A stretch of 64,000 nt of DNA from Leucocoprinus leucothites. Its lineage: Eukaryota > Basidiomycota > Agaricomycetes > Agaricales > Agaricaceae. The notes below the pieces were generated by a model. The model was not told the origin of the DNA and did not search any database. It saw only the letters and a program-made list of their open reading frames with translations. Below, one piece after another: positions 11,352-24,145 of the stretch; positions within the stretch are counted from its first letter, which is position 1; every line of letters starts with the position of its first letter. The DNA lies in contig JAACJO010000009.1 in the NCBI GenBank assembly GCA_013368445.1, forward strand, positions 868,001 to 932,000, given 5' to 3'. The translations under genes and the position numbers were made by a program.

Positions 11352-13270
11352 TTAAAATGGGTACTGTCGACCTTTGGGATGGAAAATGGTGGTCCTCTTG
11401 TCGGTGAAATGCTCAACGTCGAATCTCCCATATCCAGAAAGACCCCTAAGCGCATCAAGCAATCACCGAATAAAGAGAGTTAGCCTGGGACACACATGAA
11501 CATGAGTGTCGAAATTACGCACGAAAGACCAACTAAGCAGTCGGTTGGCTCGCTGTGAATTGTATTTCCATTGATGTTCACGTATCCTGGATTACATATA
11601 GATCAGCATTGGCCTTTCAATTTTGGAGTGAGGAACGACGCTATGCATACCGTATCGAAGATGAAACGCGATTTCTTGAGCTTTCGTCACATCCGCCGTC
11701 CATACAGACGAAGTGAGAGAATATTCCGATGCGTTCGCGAGCCCAATAGCTTCCTCTATCGTCTTAAACGTCGCGATAATTACAACTAATTAGAAAACCA
11801 GTCAATTAAATACTAGAATCCAAAATATCACATCCATACCTGGTCCAAACGACTCTTCATCCCACAAAGTCATCCCAGGCTTAACACCAGTCAGTATATG
11901 CGGCTGAACGATATTCTTATCCCTCTTCAAATCACCAAGCAAAACCTCCGCTCCAGCTTGTTGGCTCTCTTTGAGGACATTGATGATACGTTCAGCAGAT
12001 CCTTCAGAGAACAGCGGGCTAAGTTGAAATGTACTTCCGGTGCCCATATCGTTCGTGGTGGATGATGCGATTTCACCTGCTTTGAGTGTGGATACGATTT
12101 CGCGGAGCAAGGAAGTCAAGGTCGATGCGATGGATTCGTGTACGATGACGCGTTCTGTGGACATGCATACCTGATATGAACTAGTTGAGGGGCCGGTTTG
12201 AAGGGCTGAATTGATATTAAAACACCCACTTGGCCCGAACCAGCCATCGCGCCAAAAGCGATCGCTTTGGCTGCTTCTTTCAGATCAGCATCTTCTAGGA
12301 CCTGGCGATCAAACGAAGTCAATCTATGATAACAATCGGTCTAACCATACGCACAATGGTAGGCGCTTTTCCTCCTAGCTCCAAAACGCAAGGTTTAAGC
12401 GCTTTTGCAGCTTCCATGGCGATAATCCTTCCAACTCTATGGCTTCCAGTGAACTGGGTATGAAAACATCATAAGCAAGTTGCCCCAATGGTCTAAACGA
12501 ATAAAAAAAACTTACATTAACATGGCGAATTTGCGGATGGGCAATGATTTCCGCAGTGAGAGCAGGTGCATCTGGTACCGAAAGCGAGATGCAGTTAAGT
12601 ACACCATTAGGCAAGCCTGCCTCGTGGAAGATTTTGGTGATAAGGTAATGCGTTCGAGGTGTCAATTCCGACCCTTTAAAAACGACAGTGTTTCCACAAA
12701 AAATACCGATAGCGATAGCGCGAAGGGTTAGAATAACTGGTGCGTTCCAGGGTGCGATAGCAAATCTAGCAGGAATAAGGATTAGATGATTATTCAATTA
12801 TCGGTCGGAGGGAATACTAACAAAACACCCTTCGCTCTAGGCTGCACAACAACCTTCATCCCAGGAACACCTGAAGAATCAAAAGTTTCCCCTCTCAACC
12901 TGTTCATCATCTCCACTTGCGCAAGTAAAATACTCTCCGCGATCCCCGCATCCCTCACGCACCAATACATCGGAAACGCCAGCTCCTCCTGACTAGTCTC
13001 CGCCAACAATTTCTTATACTTCTCACTACCGAACAGCTGTGCAGCTTTAATAAATATATCACGTCGATCGGCGAGGGGCGTGGTTTCCCAAGACTTGAAC
13101 GCCTTCGTGGCGGCATCGATGGCAGAAAGACAGTCCTCGCGAGTGGCTGATGCGGCTGTTCCAACGAGAATGCCAGAGTGAGATTGGTGTACTTCGAAAG
13201 TTGAAGAGTTGCTGGATGGACGATCTTGTCCGTTGATGATTAGAGGTGTGAAAGGAACTTGAGGAGCCAT
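11352..13270 (-). CDS. Aldehyde dehydrogenase, tandem copy 1
   Basis: NAD(P)-dependent aldehyde oxidation, most like the vanillin/salicylaldehyde-type ALDHs of fungi. Eight exons fit in phase: 13270-12822, 12765-12516, 12453-12355, 12301-12230, 12170-11840, 11785-11651, 11586-11523 and 11445-11352 (497 aa). Visible landmarks are [10 protein letters not shown], the coenzyme-fold FTGSHRVG, the catalytic-Glu motif ELGGKAP, the catalytic Cys in [16 protein letters not shown], and the C-terminal [15 protein letters not shown]. The stop is read in a frame reached only after the last intron. It is the downstream-lying twin of the ALDH at 14230-16167. All exon lengths match that gene except exon 5, which is one codon longer. 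I see no disabling mutation. Confidence 0.92.
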
Positions 13271-14229
13271 GGTCAGGAAGACAGATGTTGAGGGTGTTTA
13301 GAGAAGAAGTGTTCCATGATATAGCCTCGGGGAAGACTCGAGAGAACCAGAATAAGTATAAGACAGTCCACATGAAGACATTTGCGAGCGACTTGCCCCA
13401 CTCCTAGCCCATTAGTAGTGACGGCTAAACTGACTTCCCTAACTGCTCTCACGAAGGTGGGGTCAGCCGGCCGAGCCAAACAAAAGCAAAGTCGCCCAAC
13501 GTCGATTGCATCAAGTATTGCACCACAGAGCCCAGTTGGTTATGAATTTGAAGAGAGTAGAGCAGAACGCCGAGCAAAGGGAGAAACACAATTGCGGGCC
13601 TTCACCTTGCCTCTGAACGCCACCGCGACCTTATCACTCTGTGCAAATATAAATATAAAATGACGACATGACCGAATTCACACCAGAAGTCTTTGGCAAC
13701 CCGGGCCCACGCTTAACCTTTAGTTGGTGGTGACTGGGCCTTGTCGGGTCATTAAAGATCCTTTTGTTCAGAAACCAGAACAGAGCGCGAACAAAGCGGT
13801 AAACGCGAAAGGAGTTCTCTGTTTAGAGGGGAAGCCCGTCAACAAACGCGGAAATAAAGGAGATGGTTTGAAAGAGAGAAGGCAACGGTAAGAGTACCAA
13901 AAAAAAAAAACACGAAAACATGTGCAACGGAGAGATTAGACCAACAAGGGTTACAACAACAAGAAAGATGAGACGGAGAGAATATGAGGGTATCTTCAGT
14001 CAAAAGGAGTATTAACTGAAGAAATGCCTAAAGGCACGCGATGTTTCCTAGAACGTGCGATCTTGCATCATTCGAAGATTCGTGAGGTTGAGGTTTGAGC
14101 ATAGAAAATGAAGAGAACGTTCGCCGTCCTCTTGGTTCCTGTAGTAAAGAAAGAGCGTCAATATTGGTCCATTGCAATACTATAATACTGTACAACTTGG
14201 GTGCAATTTGGAGTGATACCAATCGCTGA

Positions 14230-16167
14230 CTAAAACGGGTATTGTCGACCTTTCGGATGGAAAATGGTGGTCCTCTTGTCCGTGAAATGTTCAACGTCGA
14301 ATCTCCCATAACCGGAGAGACCTCTGCATTAAGAAATCGCCGGATAAAGGGAAACTATTAGCCTGGGACACACATGAACATGAGCGTCGAAATTACGCAC
14401 GAAAGTCCAACTAAGCCATCAGTTGGCTCGGTATGAATTGTACTTCCATTGATGTTCACATATCCTGGATTATATACAAGTAAGAATCGATCGTTGGATT
14501 TTTGAGTGAAGGGCGACGCTATACGTACCGTATCGAAGATGAAATGCGATTTCTTGCGCTTTCGTTACATCCGCCGTCCACACAGACGAAGTGAGAGAAT
14601 ATTCCGATGCGTTCGCGAGATCAATAGCTTCCTCTATCGTCTGAAACGTCGTGATAACCACAACTGGTTAAAAGGGCCGTTCCACAGCCAGTCAAACAAA
14701 GTACAAAGTCCAGAACCACCAAGTCCATACCTGGTCCAAAGGACTCTTCGTCCCACAAAGTCATCCCAGGCTTAACACCAGTCAATATATGCGGCTGAAC
14801 GATATTCTTAGCTCTTGTCAAATCGCCAAGTAAAACCTCTGCTCCCGCCTGTTGACTCTCTTTGAGGACATTGATTATACGTTCCGCAGATCCTTCAGAG
14901 AATAGCGGGCTAAGTTGGAATGTACTTCCAGTGCCCGTAGCATCCGTGGTGGATGTGATATCACCTGCTTTCAGTGTGGATATGATCCCGCAGAGTGAGG
15001 AAGTCAAGGTCGATGCGATGGATTCGTGTACGATGACGCGTTCTGTAGACATGCATACCTGATAGGAGGTTGAAGAGTCGATCAAATGAAGGGTTGAATT
15101 GATATTAAAAACACCTACTTGGCCCGAACTAGCCATCGCACCAAAAGCGATCGCTTTAGCTGCTTCTTTGAGATCAGCGTCTTCGAGTACCTGATGATCA
15201 AACAAAGTCAATCTATGATAACAATCGGTCTAATTATACGCACAACGGTAGGTGCTTTTCCTCCTAGCTCCAAAACGCAAGGTTTAAGCACTTTTGCAGC
15301 TTCCATAGCGATAATCTTTCCAACTCTATGGCTTCCAGTGAACTGGGTGTAAAAATACCATTAGGCATTGGCCCCAAGGGTTCTAAACGAATAGAAACTT
15401 ACATTAACATGACGAACTTGCGGATGGGCAATGATTTCTGCAATGAGGGCAGGTGTATCCGGTGCCGAAAGCGAGATGCAGTTAAGTACACCATTAGGCA
15501 AGCCAGCCTCGTGGAAGATTTTGGTGATAAGATAATGCATCCGAGGCGTCAGTTCGGACCCTTTTAGGACTACAGTGTTGCCACAAAATATCCCGACAGC
15601 GATCGCACGAAGGGTTAGAGCGACCGGTGCGTTCCACGGTGCGATAGCAAATCTAGCAAGAATAAGGGTTAAATCATGATTCAGCTCGGCTATCGGTTGG
15701 AGAGAAAGGGCTACTAACAAAACACCCTTTGCTCTACGCTGCACAGTAACCTTCATCCCAGGAACACTCGCAGAATCAAATTCCTCCCCCCTCAGCTTGT
15801 CCATCGTCTCTACCTGTGCAAGCACCTGACCCCTTGCAATCCCCGCATCCCTCATACTCCAACCCATTGGAAACGCCATTTCTTCTTGACTCGTTTCCAC
15901 CAACAAATTCTTGTGCTTCTCACTGCCGAACAGTTCTGCAGCTTTGATAAATATATCACGTCGTTCGACGAGTCGTGTGGTTTCCCAAGACTTGAACGCC
16001 TTCGCGGCGGCATCGATGGCGGAAAGACAGTCCTCGCGAGTGGCTGATGCGGCTGTTCCAACGAGAACGCCTGAGTGAGGTTGCTGAACTTTGAAAGTTG
16101 AAGAGTTGCTGGATGGACGATCTTGTCCGTTGATGACTAGAGGTGTAAAGGGAACTTGAGAGGTCAT
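14230..16167 (-). CDS. Aldehyde dehydrogenase, tandem copy 2
   Basis: Same family and gene structure as its neighbour: exons 16167-15719, 15652-15403, 15342-15244, 15190-15119, 15058-14731, 14663-14529, 14464-14401 and 14323-14230 (496 aa). Catalytic Glu ([10 protein letters not shown], completed across an intron) and catalytic Cys ([12 protein letters not shown]) are present, so both copies should be active enzymes. The start [10 protein letters not shown] aligns with [10 protein letters not shown] of copy 1; the frame is open 36 codons further upstream, but that stretch has no counterpart in copy 1. The non-coding upstream sequence is duplicated together with the gene, so both copies probably began with the same promoter. 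Confidence 0.92.
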
Positions 16168-17284
16168 GTTGTAGATGGGAAAGAACACAGATGTTGGGGG
16201 GTTGATTAGAGTAGAATTTTTACATGGTATTATATCCTCGGGGAAGAGAACCAGAATAAGTATAAGAAAGCACACATGAAGACATTTGTGTGCGACTCGC
16301 CCCTACTCCTGGCCCATTAGCAGTGACGGGTTAGCTGACTTCCCCGGCTGTTCTCACGGAAGTGGGGTCGACAGGTCGAGCCAAACAAAGGCAAAGTCGC
16401 TCACTGCATTATTGCGCCACAGGCCCAGGGCCCAGATGATAGTTGACTATGAGCTGGAAGAGCGCAGAACAGAATACCGAGCGGATTGAGAAATGGAACT
16501 TCAATATTTGCGGGTCTTCACCTTGCCTCTGAACGAAACCATGAAGCTTGTCACTTTGTGCACATCTAATTATAAGATGACGACATGACCAAATTCATAC
16601 CACAAGTCTTTGACAATTCCACGCCCAACGTTTAATAGGCGGTGACTGGACCTTGTCGGGTCATTAAAGATCCTTTTGTTCCGAAACCAGAACAGAGCGC
16701 GAACAAAGCGGTAAACGCGAAAGGAGTTCTCTATTTGGAAAAGAAGCCCGTCAACAAACGTGGAATTATATGAGATAGTTTGAGAAGGCGAGAGTAAGTG
16801 TACAAACAAAAAGACGAAAACATATGCAATGGAGAGATTAGACAAGCGAGGATTACAACAACAAGATGGGAAGGAGAGAGTATGAAGGTTTCTTGAGTCG
16901 AAAAGGAGTATTAGCTGGAAAATCATGCCTAAAGGCACGAGATGTGTCCTTGAACGTGCGACAATGAATAGTTCAAAGGTTCGTGAGGTCAAGTTTGAGC
17001 GTAGAAAATTGAAGAGTGCATTTCGTCCTCCGGATGCCTGCGGTAAAAGATCGGGAAAATTCTTTGTGTGCGTGGAGAATTGATATTGAAGCGCGGGGTC
17101 CGGATGTGGCGCGCCAGATAAAAGTTATATGTGCGTAAGATGATGAGGAGTCTAGAAAAGCAAAAACAGAGGGGAAAAAGGAATTGACCATGAGCTCACT
17201 AAGTATGGGTGTGGATAGAAGCAGCTAGAACGCTACTGACAATAATAGACTTACCAAGCAACAAACAGAAGGGCTTGTAATCCC

Positions 17285-17735
17285 TCATGGTAAATGAAGG
17301 TGGATAGCCGGCATCTCCTCAGCGTGACCCCACAAGTAATACATCGTCCTCCGTTGCAGGCCAACCAGGTTCTGAGGGAAGAAGCGCACGAGACCGGTGC
17401 AAACGAGTAGCGAAACGATCGCAAACAACGTTACTAGAAAAAAAAACAACAAAACAACGAAATCAAACCACTGGGCCGAACCAAACCAGCAAGAAACGAG
17501 ACACACAAACAGCCATCCGTTCCCAAGGCTCCATAACAGTCAAGCCAAACGTGCACTCAAACCAAAGTTGAAGGCGCCACAGAGATAACGTCAATTGTCC
17601 GGCATCTTTAGGAGGTTTTCTTACATCCTCGCCAAGCTGCTTCGGTCGAGGAAGAAGCCGAGTCGCAGTCGAATCTTGCTGATCGAGTTGGGAACTCTTG
17701 AGGTGATGTTGCTGGTGGTGGTGGAAAGAGTCCAT
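17285..17735 (-). CDS. SPT small subunit-like membrane protein, copy A
   Basis: The core WFECTFGLTVMEPWERMAV carries the LEPWE-type motif (here MEPWE) seen in small subunits that activate serine palmitoyltransferase in the ER membrane. Two exons, 17735-17507 and 17433-17285, give 125 aa: a His/Gln/Ser-rich cytosolic N-terminus, the motif near residues 60-80, a hydrophobic segment of about 20 residues after the intron (LTLFAIVSLLVCTGLVRFF), then QNLVGLQRRTMYYLWGH. The donor that keeps phase is GTGTGT. A second family member lies at 36019-36455 on the other strand and shares the layout, including the ending (MYYLWG versus VYYLWG). ER location and partner are inferred from the family. Confidence 0.72.
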
Positions 17736-20700
17736 AGTGCATGAAGAGGAGAAATGTAACATGGAATGATGGGAACAGAGTTGAAAAGGGGGGATACTAG
17801 AATAAATACGAGAGAGGCGTTTCGCGTTTGTAGTCCTTCCGAGCTCGGATCGCTTCTCCTGTCATTTCAATCCTGCCGCTATACGTAAGCCATTCTGATA
17901 CTTAGTAACTCATCCCTTTATCCCCCACATGTAAACACTCATTCCTCTTTCCCCGCCTCGAGGCCTAGTTTTATCAAAAGGGGGCCGAGAGTTTCGAGGC
18001 ATACGTAAACCCAAGTCCGCAAGGTTTCTACCAGAAATGCCCGGATGAGGACGGTGTGCATGGTCGACTTTACTCCGGACCTCAAGCACGCAAGTTACAC
18101 TCCGACGATAAAGTCGGATATGCCCAGAATAGTCTTGGAAAGAACACGAAACAGCATGCCGGATATTTTTATGCTAGTTTGTTGTCGACAGAATAATTTA
18201 TAGGCAGGTCAACAGCATCATAGCAACATGAGAACCGTTGCAATTGCCTCAACTAAACAACATCAGTTTTCTATGTCAGGTACACTGAGAAAGCTGCTTA
18301 CCGATATTCTTCACCTTTATCGCTAGGCAGCGTGCGCACGCCCAAGCAATGATGCCTGAGTTTGTGCCCCCCATTCCGCTGGTGACTCTTTGTGGTGGCA
18401 TTGTTACAAACAACTTACATCACACGTGATATCTATTTTTAACTTATCAGGTCGTTTATGTAGTGAAAAGAAGCGCGCCAAGGCGGCGCCGCCACCACCT
18501 CGACACTCACGTTTGTTGAAATGTTGATGCTCGTATTGCGCCGACTGTTCTAGCCCCCTTCACGGTATATACCACACCTTTCATACGAAGAACACCCAGC
18601 GAGTAATGTATGGAGGAGTCAGGCCTTCCGGGCTACAGACCTTAACCATGTACTTCAATCGCCAGTGGCCATTTCCAACTCTTCCGTGCTCTTGAAGTCT
18701 TTAATTTACCAAATTGCCCGGCAGTCCGTTGCGCACAAGCCGAGGCTCGACTTTAAGTCTTTATTCCCTGCCATTGGACGGACTCTTACCACCTAGGCGG
18801 TCTGGCGCCTCGTTCTCGGGTCTAATGTCAACTTTTTGTAACTTTGCGCTTCCTCGGTGGTAATACCGTTTCGCCACCGCCACTAGCAGAGAGCTGGCGC
18901 TCGCATGATGAAGCTCCGTCTCTCTGTAGGTTGATGCATGAACTCACGGACCTACTTTGGGGCAGCCTGTGCTACTGATGTGGCACTGCCAGCCGAGTAC
19001 AGCCTAATGCATCAGAGCCAGAGTCCTGCCTTCAGGTGATACATCAGTCTCCTCTTCATCTTTCGATTCTTGATTCTTGAAACAATCAGCCTCGCTAGAT
19101 ACTACAAAGCAAGCACCCAAGGTTTCATTCCCGAACCCGGCCAAGTCATAGGGCATTGTGCTGGTGGGTTGAGCCCATCCACAGCCTGACGGAATCAAAT
19201 CAAGCACCTCCGAGTCTTGACTAGGATGGCGAGGTGCGACATCAAAGCAATCGTTCTTCATCATTTCAAATTCATCCATATCCGCACCAGTGTCATGGTT
19301 GTGTTCCATCAAAGTCCTGGGGTGCTGACCATACACCCGACCTAGGACCAAGGTGGACCGGCTCGTGTCGACTAGAAAATAACGCATGTTTGTGATTTTA
19401 GGGGGGTTACCAGTCTATTGGCTATCTCCGAGGTTCAAGACCGGATTACTCCACATCTGTGTCAAAAATGGTAGAATCGGTAAGCTCCATAGCATTGATT
19501 GAGGCTCTGCACACGTTTTATGACAGATGGAAGTACCACTCGTGCCCTCCATGAGTTAAGTACCAAGAGGCAGGACCAAGAAATATGGAGCCACTGGGCT
19601 GGTTTGAGCGGAGGGCCGAAAACAAATAAATGATAAGCGCCGACGCTAACAGCTATTTTTGGAATACGTATCTTCATTGTGACGCCTAGCATTTCTTCCT
19701 GTCTCCCGCGTCGAAACTGGAGTAGTTGTGACCATTCTATAATACCTAATACGCTTGCCTTTCATCTCAGCTTATTATGCGCATTGCAATTTGTGCGTAG
19801 GTCTGTGCAAATGGCGTCTAGAACCACGGTGGCTGACACTGCCAGTTACAGCCTCAGCTTCGCTCAGTCTTCTATTCATGTCTCCTATCTTCTAGATTCA
19901 AAGTACTGCCTTTCTCATTTATTGACCTACCTGCTTGACAGCGCGTGCCGCACAAACCACATGATTCATCCGACCTACATACGTGTCCGTCCCAGGACAG
20001 CTGAAATCGAAGGTTGTCTTCTAGAACCCTTAGCTTCATTATTTCCAGAAATATGGTGTACTTCAATGTAATATATGTAGACACCCTCTTCTGGGCATTT
20101 ACGACATAAGGGCGCAGGTTGGGGTGGGTCGCATGAACTAGGGCGGGTTCTTTCTCCACCCGGATGTGCCTCAAAAGCTGATAATGAGCTTCTATGTGTT
20201 TCAACTACTTAAGTGAAGCACAGCAGCACGAGCTCGTGAGGCTGAAATGCTGCTTATATGAGCAGAATCTCGCGGCACCGGGTTGTTGGTTCTTTTGTAT
20301 TTTATAAAGCTTGGCTCAACGAAGCAAAACCTCGCAGCTGCTTGAATCTCTTCTATGAGCATTTGTGTACTTCCGGAAGTAGAATTAATCACTCAGTGTA
20401 ACTCGCATTTCTGGCGTTGATCAGGTCATGAAACAAGGACCTGCAAGAACTTGTGATGTCCTCAAATCATCACAAGTCTTTCGTTTTCCTCGAGGCATTC
20501 ACGCTCCTTTGCCCTATTGGGTTTGCCCACAAACCACAAGCTTGTTTCTTGGTGGATATCGAACGAAATGACGAGTCTTGGCACCAACTATGTACACAGC
20601 ACTTGGGAGAAATGATCTCTCCAAGCCGATAAAAGCCGACACCGTGTTATTGCGCTCGGAGTGTGACTGAATGAACTTGCAGTCGGTGAAAAATGGTCAA

Positions 20701-21680
20701 TTATATACTTTTCCAGCTCGTCATTCGACAAGATATAATTTGAGAGCTGACTCGAACGAGCCGGAGATCACACACTCGAAACACAGTGGTGCTTCTACCC
20801 CAAACTGATTCATCATACCACCCACACGTGCATTGGGGTTAGATTATAATTCTAAGACGAATCATAATATGCTTCAATTACCTTCCAGATAGACCTTTAT
20901 ACTTAAAATAACTTTGAAGCAAAATTTTCAGAATGCGTGTTATGGTCAATGAACAGGCACCGGCTGAAACCTCCTCGTGTTTAAACCATGATGCATGATG
21001 TTTATGGTTCTTGGAATTCTATGCCATAGATAGTGTGACCAAAAGCCAAAACGAATCAGGCGCCGTGTAGGCTTTTGAGATTCATGGCAACGACTCGAAT
21101 ACACGGCCGTAGCCGGCGATTGCGACGGTCAATTTACTGTTGCTCTCGCGTTTTTGGAAAAAAATATCAGCTCTACCGTTCCCTTCGAGGTAAAGGTACC
21201 TTGTAAGACCTTTTGCGAGCAGAGTCGAAGGCTTGTGTCGGTATAATTCTTTTGTCTCCCTAAGCGGATTTATCGATCATGAATGGCGTCATAGGTTCAT
21301 TTATCGTAGATCCATATGTCAATTTTCATGTATCAGGCGTCGAACCTCTACTGCGTTGTCAGTGTGCATTACGTCCAAAGGACGCCTGGCGTCAGAGCTC
21401 AGGAATTCTAAAACCAGCCCTGGCAATATCCTAACAGAGTCATTCGGCCCATACTTTCTGTATTTTTAACAAGTTTAAGAAATCCTATAATAAACATCCA
21501 TAGTTTGGTATAACGTGGACGAGAGATGAAGCGCATAGGACAGGAGAGGACAAGGGAGGACACATGAGCTATGGGGTACGCTGTTAACCCAAGGCAAGGC
21601 ACTATGCCATCGGTCGCTTAGATACCTGACCATTTCTCAGATCAATGATGAAGCTAGTTATAGGCATAAGAACGGCTCAC
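17736..21680. other. Gene-poor region with possible retroelement relic
   Basis: Nearly 4 kb with no coherent gene. A 127-codon minus frame (19004-19387) has no recognisable motif. Near 20201 on the minus strand the reading KHIEAHYQLLRH resembles the motif after RNase H in Ty1/copia elements, but the surrounding frames are broken by stops, so at most a decayed fragment is present. I see no terminal repeats or target-site duplications. Confidence 0.35.
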
Positions 21681-22521
21681 CTAGTTGGTTTCTTTCTGTT
21701 TCATTTTACTTTCGCTTCTAGTAGCCGCATGGACCAGCAAGTTCCGCACGCTATCCTCGGCGTTGGGGTCAAAAACGCATTCTGCTACAGGATATTTGGT
21801 TTTCTGCTCCCCGATAAAGTCCTGCCATATTTTGGTCACCTTTTCGCACTCGATGTCTCTGACGAGGACTAGTTTATTAAAAGCGGTCCCACCACACAGC
21901 TCAGCAAACGGATTGAAGAGTCCGATAGGAGAATGGGTGAGATGGACGCGATCGTTGTCTCCGTGAAAAAAGAGAATATGGTTGATGTGACAATGCATTT
22001 TACGCCTGAAAAATGCACGACCGAAAAATGCGTGTTCAATTTCCATGGCCAGACGGATCTGACTGAGCGCGAAGGAACCTCACCTTATGATTTGTGTCAA
22101 CCATTTACGGACATTCCCAGTGGTTTTCAGTTCATCGAGCCCAGTCTGCGAATCAAATGCTGGAGGGACGATGAGTACCACTGACTTGTCTAGGCCCGGC
22201 ATGTCTTTCTTCCGTAGAACTCGAATGTGTGTTTTATCGTGCACATATTCTTCAGCTTCCCAGAACATCTTTCCACTGGATTCTACGGCCTGTTCGAACT
22301 AAGAATAAAATAAATATCAGAGCCTGATTCGGGCAGACAATGCAAAGTACAACGCACGGGGGGGACTGTTGAGCCTGCAGAGGCAAGTATACTATCAACA
22401 AGTGTGTGGATCATTTGTTAGACGAGAAGTCCCCGGAAATGAGAGCTTGTCGAACGTACAGAAAAACCAGGTCGTCTTTTTCGAACTTAGGGAGGACTGG
22501 CTTGGAGAACAAGAAACCCAT
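21681..22521 (-). CDS. Diverged AIG1-like G-domain protein lacking a P-loop
   Basis: Four exons in phase, 22521-22460, 22391-22358, 22298-22084 and 22005-21681, give 211 aa. The layout follows the neighbouring G-domain genes: a first strand KDDLVFL, then a region where the P-loop should be (ILASAGSTVPP, no GK[ST]), then VVLIVPPAFD where the others have a DTPGF switch, HINHILFFHGDND where they have LDGV.Y.H, LCGGTAFNKLVLV where they have the LCG..W..K.VFVS strand, and a final helix. Both nucleotide-binding motifs are therefore gone while the fold signature remains. It is either a non-catalytic member or a decaying gene; the clean frame and splice sites argue for a still-coding gene. Function unknown. 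Confidence 0.6.
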
Positions 22522-23398
22522 TGAACCGATAGTGTGAGTAAATGGAAATAAGAATGGGTTTAACAAAGAGCAGAGAGCGAGTATAAGAGTAACAAGTGAT
22601 TGGGGGTATCAAGAGAGGCTTTATACGCAACCAGTGGGAAACCGCAGTACTTTTGGGTTATACAAGTCAACTGCCAAATGTGATCAATTAATTGATCGAT
22701 GGTGCTATTCAGGTCGCGAGTTAGGAGCGTGGCCGATGAACCCCGTATTTTCATGCCCTAGGTCTCATTAAAATTCCGAGCGGATTATTTCAAGGGATTA
22801 TTTCAAGGGATTGAGAATCCTCGCTGCACCTGTGAGGGGCTTTTCATCTAGTGACAAGAGAGCTCTATATGATATTTCCTACAGGTACATGAGAGCTCAT
22901 TATGGTCCTACAGGGTTTTTATTTTGATAATGAGTCTCTTGGGTGGCTCAAATTATCGACATGTGGGCCTATTTCCAATCAGATTCAGACATTGAGGACC
23001 TGATTCTCCTGAGAGCTTACTGGTGCTGGCCCGGAATCTGCTTCCTGGGAGCGGATAAGACTGTACCTCGCAGGTCGAGATCTGGAAGTCCCAAGGGAGG
23101 ACATGAACAACGAGACTTAAGGCATGGCAACCACGAGAGTAGCTGAGAGTAGTCGAAACACGTTCTGAAAATGCTTCTATTTGGTCATGTTAGAGTGGCA
23201 CGTGGATTAGGCGCAAGACGCCTACGTCCTTTGTTAAATAATCTAAGTGCAGAGAACACCGAAGTCGGACAGGTTGTAAGTATAGTACATGACAAAATAG
23301 ATACGTTCATGATAGAATATCATGAGATTGAGTCCTCGGGTGCAGATAGAAAAAATACGACTTGGGGGTTCATATGATTCATCAAACAAGAGTCCACA
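22522..23398. other. Intergenic, no supported gene
   Basis: Upstream flank of the G-domain gene ending at 22521. Contains a short direct repeat of GATTATTTCAAGG (about 22783-22811, two units). Chance frames only. Confidence 0.45.
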
Positions 23399-24145
23399 CT
23401 ACCGTAACTCCTTTTTCTGATTTGATAGACCACCGACGAGTAGTCTTAGAATCTCGACTGCTTTCTCAGGCCTCTCGGGTTCTTCGTAACGAGTCATCTG
23501 GGAACCTTTGGCAAGCATAAAGCTCCAATAATTCTCCTTGAGGAGTACCTCTCTTTCGTTACCATCGTCTCGAACTCGCTCGTTCCAGTGCGAGCTGACA
23601 AAGACCACCTTTTCCCGCCAGTTAGGGCCGCAGATATACTCAAGGGCATCCGAAGTAAGCAGTGGTGGTCTGTTGAGCAACTCCTCGGTCCAAATGTTGT
23701 GGATATATATAACACCATCCAGCCGAGCTTTCGACCCATATCTGGTAAGTGAATGAGCGGAATTCATCTGAACAGATGGACTCAGTACTGACCGATGTTT
23801 GACCCATTTAGCCAGTTGAGAAAACTTGTCGTGCTCACTGTTCCCCCTCGTAAAGTCAAAACCGGGTGTATCGATCAATACGACCTTCACAGAAGGAGAG
23901 AACCCCTTGATATCGGCCAAAATCGGTGTGATTTCCGTGGTGAAAGGACGAAGTGCGGTCTGGTTGGAAACGCCATGCTTGTAACTCCCTGTTGCATCAT
24001 GAATGAACTACGAGCCTCCCAGTCAACAACCTCTTAGAGTAGCATGGATCCATGAGGGAGCTACCTGACTTATCCCAGAGCCCGTGCGGCCTACAACCCT
24101 ACGCCCATCGGTGAGCATTCTGGAATTTAGAACTGAAGGTAACAT
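23399..24145 (-). CDS. AIG1-like G-domain protein with P-loop Lys replaced by Ile
   Basis: A member of the large basidiomycete family of P-loop G-domain proteins. The first exon (from ATG 24145) ends in RRVVGRTGSGISQ, where the canonical lysine of GxxxxGK[ST] reads Ile (ATA). After splicing it continues with FIHDATGSYKHGV, the switch motif VVLIDTPGFDF, LAKWVKHR, an intron, then RLDGVIYIHNI and the strand KVVFVSSHWNE, which takes the place of NKxD in this family. The end is short, without the long coiled-coil tail of its neighbour. The DTPG glycine is intact, so loss of the lysine alone suggests weakened or absent nucleotide hydrolysis. The frame upstream of 24145 is open for about 20 codons but has no ATG. 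Confidence 0.7.

Larger units (their letters stand above)
11260..17060. repeat. Direct tandem duplication of a ~2.9 kb ALDH unit
   Basis: Two head-to-tail units, about 11260-14140 and 14140-17060, share the whole ALDH gene and the ~850 bp upstream of it. Shared non-coding landmarks are the block with GACCTTGTCGGGTCATTAAA (about 13733 and 16650), AAAGCGGTAAACGCGAAAGG, and GTGAGGT..AGTTTGAGC near 14085 and 16985. The non-coding parts remain clearly alignable but carry many substitutions and small indels, so the duplication is not very recent. Unit boundaries are approximate. Confidence 0.8.

Noticed and set aside
11159..11458. 99-codon minus frame at the 3' end of ALDH copy 1
   Set aside because: It is a shifted frame over the true last exon, which reads [15 protein letters not shown].
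16570..17191. Minus-strand frames beside the ALDH duplication
   Set aside because: The same region is present in the other duplicate (about 13670-14110) where the frames are not kept, so it is non-coding.
19004..19387. 127-codon minus-strand frame
   Set aside because: No recognisable domain, no neighbouring exons; acidic patches alone do not support a gene.
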